The position numbers and the translations under genes are program-made. The notes under the pieces were generated by a model that saw nothing but the letters and a program-made list of their open reading frames with translations, was not told the DNA's origin and did not search any database. Shown here one piece after another: positions 50,947 through 59,633 of a stretch of DNA of 64,000 nt (its first letter is position 1; each line of letters opens with the position of its first letter). The stretch is taken from positions 1 through 64,000 of the forward strand of contig CAJUFS010000005.1 in the NCBI GenBank assembly GCA_910585575.1. Direction: 5' to 3'. This DNA comes from an uncultured Adlercreutzia sp. (GTDB lineage: Bacteria > Actinomycetota > Coriobacteriia > Coriobacteriales > Eggerthellaceae).

Positions 50947-52374
50947 TTACTCCCAACTTCTTTGACGGATGGCGAGCATCCACACAAACAGGGGCATCGC
51001 GAACAGCGTCACCACCGGACCGAGCCCCACCGCCGTCCCATCGAACAGCAACGCCGTTGACAGGTCGCCGCACACGAGCAGCACTAAAGCGCCCAGGAGC
51101 ATGCTGCCCCCCAGCTGCTTGCGGAACTCGGAGCCGAACACCGCCCGCGCCACAAAGGGCACCACAAGAGAAGCCATGGCCACCTGACCGGCGTTCAGCT
51201 GAGCCACCAAGATCATGAGCGAGCCACAGCCCAAAGCCACAAGCCTCAGCTTTGTCGGATTGACGCCCAGCAGGCGCGCCTCGTCATCCGAAAACGACAC
51301 CAAGTTAAGCTGAAAGCGGAAAAGAACTACGGGCACCAGCGCCACCGCGCCGCCCGCTATAAGCGACAGAGCCATCCAGGGGCTCTGAACCCCGAGGGCG
51401 TTCTGCAGCAGGTAGTAGGCCTGCCACGCCTGCTCGTCCATCCAGGCCACCTGGGCGTAAGACACCACCACGCCCAGAAGCTGAGAGACAATCGTGCCCA
51501 TAAGGATCATGTTCACCACATTGAAGCGGCGGCGGCCACTCATCCATTTGCCGCCCAGCATCACCAAGGCCAGCACGGCCGCTCCCCCGATCAGGGAATA
51601 AAGGCAGTACTCGTCGCCATGATTGACCGCCTGGTAGCCATACTGCAGCACCAAAATGAGTACCGCCACATTCATGCCGCTGGTTACGCCCAGCATAGAC
51701 GGGGCAGCAATGGGGTTGCGAAACGTGTTCTGATAGAGCATCCCCGACAGCGCCAGGAGCACCCCGCAGGCGGCGTATTTGAAGACGGTCCACACTTGCA
51801 GCATAACATCGGGATAGGCGGGCATCTCGATAAGCATGGTGCGGTAGGCCTCGGTAAAGGCAATAGGGGCCGCAAGCTCAAGGTACGTCAGCTTGAACCA
51901 CAGGCCAATGCAGGACGCCACCTCAAGGGGACTGCGCACCAAGCCAGGCTGCGTGGTGCTCAGGCACAGCGAGAACAACACTAAAGCCACCAACGCGCCG
52001 CCGAAGGCCAGATACTTTATCTGCTGCTTGCGCCGGCTCTCCGAGCGAAGGGACAAGGAGCCCGAGACGACGGACAACTCCCCCACGCCCGAGACCGAGG
52101 CCCCCTCCGAGCGATCGCCCGCGCACCCACGACGCCCGCGCCTTCCCCGGAGCACCGCCTGAGCCCGCGCCTCATCGGCCGGAGTGCTCCCCGCCGGGCG
52201 GCCCGTCGCGTCGGCCTGCTGGGCCTCCTGCTGGCCCGGGGCGAGCACGGCTTTGGGGTCCACGGGCGCGACCGTGTCCACGGCAATGCGTATCGCCTCG
52301 TCGGCACGGAGCGCCTTCCCATCGATGAAGATGTACTCGTCGTCTCCTCGACGACGCTTAGAGCCACTCGCCAC
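50947..52374 (-). CDS. FecCD-family ABC importer permease with long N-terminal extension (second copy)
   Basis: 475 residues from GTG 52374 (GAAGGAGG upstream). The first roughly 115 residues are hydrophilic, with blocks such as DDEYIFIDGKALRAD and an Ala/Gln/Arg-rich linker; this is not normal for FecCD permeases of about 330-350 residues. About ten membrane helices follow, with the FecCD hallmarks PLEVASC, GMLYQNTFRNPIAAPSMLGVTSGM and, near the end, VALGCGSLMILVAQLNAGQV and VVPFVARAVFG, including the ABC-contact helix. Pairs with the permease encoded just upstream (stop overlaps by 17 bases). The cargo is an iron-siderophore, heme or cobamide-like molecule by family; which one is unknown. 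Confidence 0.92.
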   Translation of the reverse strand: MASGSKRRRGDDEYIFIDGKALRADEAIRIAVDTVAPVDPKAVLAPGQQEAQQADATGRPAGSTPADEARAQAVLRGRRGRRGCAGDRSEGASVSGVGELSVVSGSLSLRSESRRKQQIKYLAFGGALVALVLFSLCLSTTQPGLVRSPLEVASCIGLWFKLTYLELAAPIAFTEAYRTMLIEMPAYPDVMLQVWTVFKYAACGVLLALSGMLYQNTFRNPIAAPSMLGVTSGMNVAVLILVLQYGYQAVNHGDEYCLYSLIGGAAVLALVMLGGKWMSGRRRFNVVNMILMGTIVSQLLGVVVSYAQVAWMDEQAWQAYYLLQNALGVQSPWMALSLIAGGAVALVPVVLFRFQLNLVSFSDDEARLLGVNPTKLRLVALGCGSLMILVAQLNAGQVAMASLVVPFVARAVFGSEFRKQLGGSMLLGALVLLVCGDLSTALLFDGTAVGLGPVVTLFAMPLFVWMLAIRQRSWE

Positions 52375-53722
52375 CGGCCGACCTCCTTCCGCGCACCGCA
52401 ATAATCAAGAAGGCAATGCACCCGATCAGGCTTGTCAGCACCCCGGTACCACCAGCGGTGATGAAGGGAATGCCCAACTGGGTAAGGTAGAAGACGCCCG
52501 TAACCATAAGAGCGCCCAGCAGCGCGCACACGGGCAGCAGATAGCGGAAATCGGGCCCGACCATCTTGCGCGCCATGTGGGGCACGAGGAACCCGACGAA
52601 GCCGACAGGGCCGCAGAAAGAGACCACGAGCGCTGTCAAAACCGTGCACAGGGCGATCATGCCATTGCGCAGACGCACCGGCGAGATGCCCATGGAGCGC
52701 GCCTCGTCATCGTTGAACGCCAACAGGCTCAGGCGCTTCGACAGCGCAAAGATGCAGCCCATGCACGCCAAAAGCGGCACGGCAAACACCAGCACCGAGG
52801 GCACCGTGTAGGCCCCCATGAACGTCATCGTCTGGGCCTGAGCCAAATAGGTTGCCGCATCGACGTCACCGTGATTGGTCAAATAAAGCCGTATCCAGCT
52901 CAGCACCACGGCGATAACCGCCGTGAACACCTGGCCGGCAATGACCAGCGACACATTGGACACCTTCCCGCGACCCGCGATGAAGGCAATCACCATGATG
53001 AGCGCCACGATGAGAAAACAGCCGAGCAAGGAGGCGATGAACGAGCTGAACTCCTCGAAAAGCTGCTGGCCCAGCGGCAGTTCACTTTGCAGGGCCACCA
53101 AATCAGTGTAGGAGCCGACAAAACCATAGCCCGACTCCTCGGGGCGCAGAAACACCGCGTAGATGATTGCCCCGATGCTGCCGCCGCTTGTCACGCCGAG
53201 CGTCGACGGAGACGCAAGCGCGTTTTTGAGCGAGCCCTGAAACACTCCGCCCGACAGCCCCATGGCGGCTCCGGCCAGCAGCGTCACCAGCACCGTGAGC
53301 ACATAGGTGCCGTACATAGTGTCGGGCTGGGCGAAAAAGCCAATAAAGCCCTGGAAGGCCGCGGCCGTTTCAGCAGCCAAGGTGCCGATCGTTCGGTCGG
53401 CGCGGCCCACATCGAAAACATTGGTGGGCAGAATGCACACCAGCACGTACACCACCGCCAAGGCCATACCCAAGCCGAGCGCCACTTTCGCGCGCCTGTC
53501 CAACCCATAGCGCTCATCTTGCTCGGCCGCGTAGGGATTCACCTCGTCTTTTTTGTGAATGCGAATGCGCCGATAGCTGTAATCGGGGCCGAAGGCATCT
53601 TTGCGATCGCGCTCAGCGAACAGCGACCCCATGACTTCCTGGGGCTGAGACTGCCCGGCCTGAGCCTCGTCCTTCCCCGGGACACCCGAGGGTGCGCTCC
53701 CGCCAATTTTAAGCTCTGCCAT
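52358..53722 (-). CDS. FecCD-family ABC importer permease with N-terminal extension (first copy)
   Basis: 454 residues. A hydrophilic N-terminal region of about 75 residues (GQSQPQEVMGSLFAERDRKD; YSYRRIRIHKKDEVNPYAAEQ) precedes about ten membrane helices. Typical FecCD signatures are GLSGGVFQGSLKNALASPSTLGVTSGG near helix 3 and AFNDDEARSMGISPVRLRNG, the coupling region, with SFCGPVGFVGFLVPHMARKM near the end. It is distinct from, but homologous to, the second permease, so a heterodimer is likely, as in FecCD. ATG 53722 has AGGGAAG upstream and follows the binding-protein stop by 11 bases. Homology between the two permeases is moderate, indicating an old duplication. Confidence 0.93.
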   Translation of the reverse strand: MAELKIGGSAPSGVPGKDEAQAGQSQPQEVMGSLFAERDRKDAFGPDYSYRRIRIHKKDEVNPYAAEQDERYGLDRRAKVALGLGMALAVVYVLVCILPTNVFDVGRADRTIGTLAAETAAAFQGFIGFFAQPDTMYGTYVLTVLVTLLAGAAMGLSGGVFQGSLKNALASPSTLGVTSGGSIGAIIYAVFLRPEESGYGFVGSYTDLVALQSELPLGQQLFEEFSSFIASLLGCFLIVALIMVIAFIAGRGKVSNVSLVIAGQVFTAVIAVVLSWIRLYLTNHGDVDAATYLAQAQTMTFMGAYTVPSVLVFAVPLLACMGCIFALSKRLSLLAFNDDEARSMGISPVRLRNGMIALCTVLTALVVSFCGPVGFVGFLVPHMARKMVGPDFRYLLPVCALLGALMVTGVFYLTQLGIPFITAGGTGVLTSLIGCIAFLIIAVRGRRSAGGEWL

Positions 53723-53733
53723 AAACCGCTTCC

Positions 53734-55803
53734 CTACTGATCCGCCAGCGTCCGCGGGTCGACGTCGTAGCCATAGAAGGTCTGGTAGAAGTCCTTCGCC
53801 TCCTGCTCCCAGCTAACACCCGAAGCCTCATCGTTGACGACATCGCACACCCAGGCCGCCTCGAGGAACGACTCCACGGTACCTTCGGTCCAATCGCAGA
53901 AGAGCCCCGACGGATTCACCTCGATGACCTGCTCGAAGGCATCTGCCTGACTCAAAACGTTGGTTGGATCATCGTCGGTCACGCCGCCGATGCAGGTATA
54001 GATCACCGTATCGCCCACGCTCGGGCCCACCGAGCCGATCTCAGCGCCCTGGCTGTAGTCGTAGGGGTGATATAGACCGTGGTCTTTCTTGCTGTTCTCC
54101 ACCAAGGCTTCCTTTATGGAGCCCTTGGTGACAATCACCTTGGGGAACGAAGGGCAGCCAAGGCCTTCGCCCATGTCGGTAACCGAATGAACGTTGACGC
54201 CCGAATCCAACAAAGAACGGTCAAGGTTGGCAATGCCCTCCATCAGGCTTAGGTCGATGCCCGACCACTCCTTTGCTTTGAAGGGGAAACTCTTCAGCTG
54301 AAACTGCCACACCGGCACCTTGCCGGCGCTGCCCATGGTGGTTTGGGCCGCCGCATTGTTGATGAGGCCACCTACCTGCATGTAGTAGGACACCGGCGTC
54401 GTCCCGTAGCCTGCACCGGCAAAAGCCATACCGCTTGCCGGCTTCCAATTGGCGTCGCCCTGGCCTTCGCCCACGTACTTGGCCCCCTTGACGTACTCGT
54501 CAATGAGCAGGGTATAGCGCGGCTCGGTGTTCTTGCCAACGTCCTTGTCGCCCTTTTCGCTGCTCTGGTATACCTGCTTGCTCGAGGACTTCAGGGCCAT
54601 GCCGCCGGCCGCATCGGCACAGGCCTTCACGACGCGATCATGGAACGCCACGTAGTCGGCGGCTCGATCCTCGGCGGTATCCCCATAGGCCGCCTTCTTG
54701 CTTCCCTGCAGCAAGCTGCCAACCGTATTCACATTGGCCTTGATGTTCTGAGAAGAGCTCATATCATACATAAGCACCGTGTGGATGTGCGCCTTGCGCA
54801 GCTTCTCGAAGTCAGCGTCGCTCAGGTCATCCAAGTACGATGAGTCGGTAACGAGAATGACCTCGGCACCCGATTTCACCAGCGCGTTCACATTCATGCC
54901 TTGCGCCGTTCCGTCATCTTTCCACCCCTTGCTGATGCCCGACGTGTCGAAGACGGTCTTAAAATCGCTCTTGAGCGTGGTGGCATCGGTCGCAGCCAAA
55001 GCGCCCGTACCCCCTATCATCTGAACCATGGCCGCATAGGGACCGAAGGCCGCAATCCGCTCCACCTGGGGCGGGTCTTGGTTCGGATCGGATGCATCGT
55101 AGATAACGCGCGTCGGATCCTTCTTGCGATCGGGGCCCGCGGTGTCGGCCTCGGGGCTTTCCGTGCCGTTGCTTTTCTCGTCCTTCTCTTCGGCGGCTAT
55201 CTGGTTGTCGCCCCCGGCCGTCGCTCCCTTATCGGTCTTCTCGGCCTTGCTTTTTTTGGACGATCCCGAAGACTCTCCCTCGCGGTTTTCCCCGTCGGGA
55301 TTCGCCTCGTCACCTGCACTTGTCGTCTGAGGCGCTTGCTCGTCTTCACGCTCCTCGGACGCCGCTTCCTCTACAACCGTCGCCTCGTGGTCGAACGCAT
55401 TGGGGTCCTCGGAGGGCACGAAGCACACGGTCTCGCTGGCCTCGATGCCCGGAAAGTCCGCAGGGTCGGCGAAGGCCGATTTCTTAGCAGTAAATCCCGT
55501 GGTGTTGGGCTCCGAAGAGTACACCACCAGATTCTGCACCTCATCCGTCGGCTCAGCGTCTTCGCTTACCTCGGCGGCAGCAACGGCGTCGCTTGTCTCC
55601 TCGGCGCTCTCATCGCTGATAAAGAACTTGGTAGGGTTCTCGTAGTCGATTACCGTCGCCCGTTGGTCGTACACAATCTCTTTGAGCGCGTCGGTGTCTT
55701 TGCAGCCACCTAGCGTAAGAGCGCACAGGAGCGCCAGGGCAACGGTGGCCGCCCGAAGAACACACCCGCGCATGCTTCTGTCTGTCGCCGTAGTTTCGGC
55801 CAT
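53734..55803 (-). CDS. Large substrate-binding lipoprotein of the FecCD importer
   Basis: 689 residues from ATG 55803 (GAGGAG upstream). A lipoprotein signal is present (ALLCALTLGGC). A long acidic, low-complexity region (about 30-230; Glu, Ala, Asp, Ser, Lys, Gly) precedes the class III binding-protein-like domain: PPQVERIAAFGPYAAMVQMIGG, SGAEVILVTDSSYLDDLSD and MYDMSSSQNIKANVNTVGSL. The C-terminal lobe ends with WVCDVVNDEASGVSWEQEAKDFYQTFYGYD. It should capture a siderophore/heme/corrinoid-like ligand for the FecCD permeases. It is about twice the usual length; the acidic spacer may reach through the wall. No heme-binding motif such as CXXCH is seen. Confidence 0.88.
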   Translation of the reverse strand: MAETTATDRSMRGCVLRAATVALALLCALTLGGCKDTDALKEIVYDQRATVIDYENPTKFFISDESAEETSDAVAAAEVSEDAEPTDEVQNLVVYSSEPNTTGFTAKKSAFADPADFPGIEASETVCFVPSEDPNAFDHEATVVEEAASEEREDEQAPQTTSAGDEANPDGENREGESSGSSKKSKAEKTDKGATAGGDNQIAAEEKDEKSNGTESPEADTAGPDRKKDPTRVIYDASDPNQDPPQVERIAAFGPYAAMVQMIGGTGALAATDATTLKSDFKTVFDTSGISKGWKDDGTAQGMNVNALVKSGAEVILVTDSSYLDDLSDADFEKLRKAHIHTVLMYDMSSSQNIKANVNTVGSLLQGSKKAAYGDTAEDRAADYVAFHDRVVKACADAAGGMALKSSSKQVYQSSEKGDKDVGKNTEPRYTLLIDEYVKGAKYVGEGQGDANWKPASGMAFAGAGYGTTPVSYYMQVGGLINNAAAQTTMGSAGKVPVWQFQLKSFPFKAKEWSGIDLSLMEGIANLDRSLLDSGVNVHSVTDMGEGLGCPSFPKVIVTKGSIKEALVENSKKDHGLYHPYDYSQGAEIGSVGPSVGDTVIYTCIGGVTDDDPTNVLSQADAFEQVIEVNPSGLFCDWTEGTVESFLEAAWVCDVVNDEASGVSWEQEAKDFYQTFYGYDVDPRTLADQ

Positions 55804-55827
55804 CTGCCTCACACTCCTCGGTGCGAG

Positions 55828-56820
55828 CTACGAGCGCTGGACGCCCTGCAGCTCTTGCTCGTTGCCGTAAGGAACTGCGATGCCCGAGAGAATGGATCCC
55901 AGCACGCCTTCGGCTGTGCGGCCCGTAATCTTTGCCTCGTGGGACAACATAATGCGATGGCCGAGCGTCGGCACGACGAGCGCCTTCACATCGTCAGGAA
56001 GCACGTAGCCGCGGCCGCGCGCCAGGGCCCAAGCGCGGGCAAGGTTCATCAGTGCCAGGCTGCCGCGCGGCGAGGCGCCCACCTGAATCTCCGGGTTGCT
56101 GCGGGTCGCTGCAACGATTTCCACGATGTAGCGCAAAACGAGCGGGCTTACGTAGACCCTCTCTGCCACTTCGCGCGCCGCCAGCACGTCGGCACCGCAC
56201 ACCACGGGGGCGAGGCTCTTTTTCGCCGAATCCCCCAACTCCAAAACGCGCACCTCCTGCTCGAAGGCGGGATACCCCATGGAAACCTTGATGAGAAAGC
56301 GATCGACCTGGGCTTCGGGCAGCGGATAGGTGCCGAACTGCTCGATAGGGTTCTGGGTAGCAAGCACCATGAAGGGCTCTTCCAGCTGATAGGTGCGCGC
56401 GTCCACCGTCACCTGGCGCTCTTCCATCGCCTCGAGCAGCGCGGACTGGGTCTTGGCGCTGGCGCGGTTGATCTCGTCGGCCAGAACCAGATTCGACATG
56501 ACGCCGCCGGGGCGAAATTCAAAATCCTGGGTTTTCTGGTTGTAAATACTGAAACCCGATACATCCGAGGGCATGACATCGGGCGTGAACTGAATGCGCT
56601 TGAAGTTGCAATCGATGGACTTCGCCAAAGCACTGACAAGGGTCGTCTTGCCCGTGCCCGGCAGATCCTCGATCAGTACATGCCCCTTGGCAAGAAGTGC
56701 CAGCACCACCAGTTCGACCACATCGTGCTTGCCCTGAACCACCGATTCAACTTGGGCTACCATCTGGTCGATGGTCTTTTTCGCAATCTGAATGTCTCCG
56801 TCATCCACCATGACCGCCAT
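55828..56820 (-). CDS. MoxR-family AAA+ ATPase
   Basis: 330 residues. The AAA+ core carries Walker A in DLPGTGKTTLV, Walker B and the MoxR block VLADEINRASAKTQSALLEAM, then the sensor region VLATQNPIEQFGTYPLPEAQVDRF and a C-terminal lid (ASPRGSLALMNLARAWALARG). MoxR ATPases act as chaperones that activate partner complexes, usually through DUF58/vWA proteins encoded beside them, as found further along here. In this locus it sits between the FecE ATPase gene and the binding-protein gene, separating parts of an ABC importer, which is unusual. AAGGAG lies eight bases before ATG 56820. Confidence in the family is high; the partner complex is unknown. Confidence 0.95.
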   Translation of the reverse strand: MAVMVDDGDIQIAKKTIDQMVAQVESVVQGKHDVVELVVLALLAKGHVLIEDLPGTGKTTLVSALAKSIDCNFKRIQFTPDVMPSDVSGFSIYNQKTQDFEFRPGGVMSNLVLADEINRASAKTQSALLEAMEERQVTVDARTYQLEEPFMVLATQNPIEQFGTYPLPEAQVDRFLIKVSMGYPAFEQEVRVLELGDSAKKSLAPVVCGADVLAAREVAERVYVSPLVLRYIVEIVAATRSNPEIQVGASPRGSLALMNLARAWALARGRGYVLPDDVKALVVPTLGHRIMLSHEAKITGRTAEGVLGSILSGIAVPYGNEQELQGVQRS

Positions 56821-56832
56821 ACTGACAACTCC

Positions 56833-57615
56833 TTAAAACACTGGGGCGCACATGCGCATGATTTCGTTCTTGGTGTTCACAAACTCGACGATCTTCACGT
56901 TGACGCCGTAGGCTTGCTTCATGTTCTTCTCTGTGATGATGTCCACCGCCTGCCCGAACTTCATCGGCTCCCCTTTCTGCAAGAGGACAACGGACGAGTT
57001 GCACATAAAGGCATGGTCGGGGCTGTGGGTGGTCATAATGACGGCATAGCCCTTCTCTGCCAAAGTGCGCACCTTGTCGATGACGCGAACCACGTTGCCA
57101 TAGTCCAAGGCTGCCGTGGGCTCGTCGAGCACGAGGATCTTCGGTTGCTGCGCCAAAGCGCGGGCGATCATCACCAGCTGCAGTTCTCCACCAGAGATGT
57201 CGGTGTATACCTTGTCGCGCAAGTGGTAGACGCCCATGTCTTTCATGGCCGTTTCCACCACGGCATAGTCGTCGTCGCTCGGCTGGCCCATATGGCCTAC
57301 CTTGTTGATGCGGCCCAGCAGGACCACGTCTTTCACTTGGTAAGGGAACGGGGGCGTATGGCTTTGCGAGACATAAGCCATGGTGTCGGCAAGGCGCTTC
57401 GGCGACCACTTGGCAATGTTCTCGCCATCAACCATCACCTTGCCGCTTTGCAGAGGCAACAACCCCAGGATGGACTTGAAGACCGTGGACTTACCGCAAC
57501 CATTCGGACCGAGCACGCAGCACACATCGCCGCTATCTACCGAGAAAGTAACGTAGCGCTGGATGGACTTGCCCTTTTCGTAACCACAGTGGGCATCGCG
57601 CACCTCAAGCTTCAC
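56833..57615 (-). CDS. FecE-type ABC transporter ATPase
   Basis: 260 residues. Walker A LGPNGCGKSTVF, Q-loop MAYVSQSHTPPFPYQVKDVV, signature ISGGELQLVMIARALAQQ, Walker B ILVLDEPTAALD and switch His in MTTHSPDHAF are complete. The family is that of siderophore/heme/B12 importers; it should energise the two FecCD permeases in this locus. The start is a GTG at 57615 with GAGAGGGGAG upstream. MoxR follows 12 bases later. An AT-rich region upstream, with ATATTCTC-type repeats, suggests its own promoter and operator, so the ATPase and later genes may be induced separately from the U32 pair. Confidence 0.94.
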   Translation of the reverse strand: MKLEVRDAHCGYEKGKSIQRYVTFSVDSGDVCCVLGPNGCGKSTVFKSILGLLPLQSGKVMVDGENIAKWSPKRLADTMAYVSQSHTPPFPYQVKDVVLLGRINKVGHMGQPSDDDYAVVETAMKDMGVYHLRDKVYTDISGGELQLVMIARALAQQPKILVLDEPTAALDYGNVVRVIDKVRTLAEKGYAVIMTTHSPDHAFMCNSSVVLLQKGEPMKFGQAVDIITEKNMKQAYGVNVKIVEFVNTKNEIMRMCAPVF

Positions 57616-57680
57616 GCTGCTCTCCCCTCTCGTAACAGGATGTCAACAGTATTATTCTTATTTTAGTATATACATAGCAA

Positions 57681-57699
57681 AGAATATATTGAGAATATC
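57681..57699. promoter_or_regulatory. AT-rich promoter/operator region with ATATTCTC-type motif
   Basis: AGAATATATTGAGAATATC; on the minus strand it reads ATATTCTCAATAT, with ATATT and AATAT as inverted arms. The TATTCTC-N-ATA core is shared with the repeat at 60433-60450. The whole 102-base gap (57616-57717) is AT-rich. Confidence 0.45.
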
Positions 57700-57717
57700 T
57701 ATGCTTGCTGCTCACAT

Positions 57718-58656
57718 TTATTCCACTTCTGGGTAATAGCAATTGAGATGAGACGCGCACAGAGCTTCGTAGCCCTCGGGCAGCTCCATACGGGCGCGGT
57801 ACTCCGCCTGCGACAGGCAGTCTTGCGCAAGGTCGATATGTCGTCGCGCCAGCTTGATATCGCGCAGAATGGCCTCGCGCTCGTCGCAGCGGCCGACGAT
57901 CTTTCCCGCATTGATGCCGAGCCGCTCGAAATGCCACAGGGCGCACAGCCCACAGGCCGCCTCAGCGAACAGTCGGTCCCAGGCCGGCGTGGGCTGGGCC
58001 GCACCGGGAACGCGCTGCTCTTCCCAGCGCTCGCCGAAGCGTAGGTCCCGACAGAGCGAGTAGTGGCCCGCGCGGTGACAGCCCAGGCAATGGGAGTCGC
58101 TGAACACGCAGCCGTTGCGCATGAGGAAGGCCTCGTACTCAAGCCCCGGCGTCGCTTCGATAATTGACTCGATCTCGGCCAGGGACAGTTCCCGCGGAAA
58201 GATAAGGCGCTCCATGCCCTGGTGTTGATAGAACCGGGCAATGTCGCTGTTGAAGATGCCACACATGGTGCTGGCCACCGCTTTGAGCCCCGCGTTGCGC
58301 GCCGCGCGCACCAGCTCGGGCCCCGAGAGAATAACGCCGTCCACGCCCGCTTCCGCCAAGAAGGGAAAGTACGCGTGAGCGAGGTAGTCTCGTTGAGCGG
58401 CCGTGTAGATGCCCGCATTGAAGGGCACGTACAGCTGAGCACCGGCGTCCTTGATGGCCCGCGCTGTCGCCAGCACCGTCTCGAACGGGTAGGCGTTGGC
58501 CTCGGCCCCAAAGCCCGACAGCCGGTTGAGGTCGGCCGCCTCGCCGAACCGCGCGGTCCACTCGTCATCGTAGAAGCCCATGTAGAACTCGCCAACGCCA
58601 GCGGCCAGGTAATCGGCCAGCGCTGCGCAGTCGTTGAAAGGCACGAGAATGTTCAT
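57718..58656 (-). CDS. U32-family protein with cysteine cluster (first of a pair)
   Basis: 312 residues. It has the U32/peptidase-like TIM barrel pattern: MNILVPFNDCAALADYLAAGV, GEFYMGFYDDEW, AQLYVPFNAGIY, GVDGVILSGPELVRAAR. A cysteine cluster NGCVFSDSHCLGCHRAGHYSLC (about residue 195-220) fits a [4Fe-4S]-binding U32 protein, as in UbiU/UbiV or TrhP/RlhA. Start ATG 58656 overlaps the stop of the preceding gene by four bases. Two U32-like genes coupled in tandem resemble UbiU-UbiV, which act together on oxygen-independent hydroxylation, but the substrate here is unknown and peptidase activity is not assured. Confidence 0.75.
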   Translation of the reverse strand: MNILVPFNDCAALADYLAAGVGEFYMGFYDDEWTARFGEAADLNRLSGFGAEANAYPFETVLATARAIKDAGAQLYVPFNAGIYTAAQRDYLAHAYFPFLAEAGVDGVILSGPELVRAARNAGLKAVASTMCGIFNSDIARFYQHQGMERLIFPRELSLAEIESIIEATPGLEYEAFLMRNGCVFSDSHCLGCHRAGHYSLCRDLRFGERWEEQRVPGAAQPTPAWDRLFAEAACGLCALWHFERLGINAGKIVGRCDEREAILRDIKLARRHIDLAQDCLSQAEYRARMELPEGYEALCASHLNCYYPEVE

Positions 58657-59579
58657 CGCTGCGCCTCCGCATCCAAAAGCCATCCGAAATGACGCGGCGC
58701 CCGCACCACGCGGTACGCCACACGGCTGCGCACGGGCACGCCTTCGTTCATCATGTACACGGTTTTGCCGTGTTTGGTGTAGAACACGTCCGCAGCGGCC
58801 TGCGCGTCGTTGGCGGCAGCTCCGGCCTCCCCCTCAAGCCGATAGGTGGTGAGGGCCTCATCGCATTGATGAGAGCAGGGCGAGCCGGCCCGCGCCGGAA
58901 TCCCTTTATCGGTTACGGGTGCATAGGGGCAGAAGGAGCCCGTGGTCACGAAAAGATAGGGGGCATGCACTGCCGGCGTCACGATCAGCGGCGCCTCGGT
59001 GAGGTCGATGGCGCGTCCGCAGGGATCGAACTCGATGCCGCGGATTGTCGGATAGGCTTCTTGCAGGGCGTCAAGCCCCGCACCCAGAAACGCCGGTCGA
59101 TACGCAGAGGGAAACCCCGCTTCGTAGCGCAGGTCGCGCAAATCCTTCGAGAAGAGGCGCCCCACGTTGAGAGCGACATCGCCCCGATCCGCCAGCCAAT
59201 CAAGCATGCCGTAGTCGTTGACCGTCACCTCGTCAAAGCACGAAAAGGCCTCAAGGAGAAGCGCCAGACGCCGCTTGACTATCGGCAGCTCCCCTTCAGA
59301 GGGCGTGGGCACCGTCAGGGTGCAGGATATCCCGTGGGACTCCGCAAAGGTCTGCACCGCCTGCATCACGCTTCGCTCGGTGCCGCGAAGAAACGCGTTC
59401 ACGCAAAACGACGAGCCCAAGTACAAACGATCGCAACAAGACCAGGTGGCCTCCTCGCCTATGCGCTGCACGACCGCCTCGAGAGCAGACGAAGAAGGCG
59501 TGGAAGCGTCAGACGGAATCACTGCGCGGCAAAGCGCCGCCACATCCAGTTCGCACAGACTTGCGCATCGAGTGATCAA
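58653..59579 (-). CDS. Divergent U32-like protein (second of a pair)
   Basis: 308 residues from TTG 59579. The core pattern is U32-like: DRLYLGSSFCVNAFLRGTE, EVTVNDYGMLDWLADRGDVALNVG and YPTIRGIEFDPCGRAID. Cysteines near the C-terminus (GSFCPYAPV; SPCSHQCDEAL) could bind an iron-sulfur cluster. It is more divergent than its partner. The longest frame begins at TTG 59630, but GAGGGG before TTG 59579 is a better ribosome site. It ends in a four-base overlap with the next U32 gene, so the two are translated together and probably act as a complex. Confidence 0.7.
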   Translation of the reverse strand: MITRCASLCELDVAALCRAVIPSDASTPSSSALEAVVQRIGEEATWSCCDRLYLGSSFCVNAFLRGTERSVMQAVQTFAESHGISCTLTVPTPSEGELPIVKRRLALLLEAFSCFDEVTVNDYGMLDWLADRGDVALNVGRLFSKDLRDLRYEAGFPSAYRPAFLGAGLDALQEAYPTIRGIEFDPCGRAIDLTEAPLIVTPAVHAPYLFVTTGSFCPYAPVTDKGIPARAGSPCSHQCDEALTTYRLEGEAGAAANDAQAAADVFYTKHGKTVYMMNEGVPVRSRVAYRVVRAPRHFGWLLDAEAQR

Positions 59580-59633
59580 GAATTCCCCTCTCGAGGAAGA
59601 GCCGTTTGCACGGCCCTTCCCGTTCAACAAATG

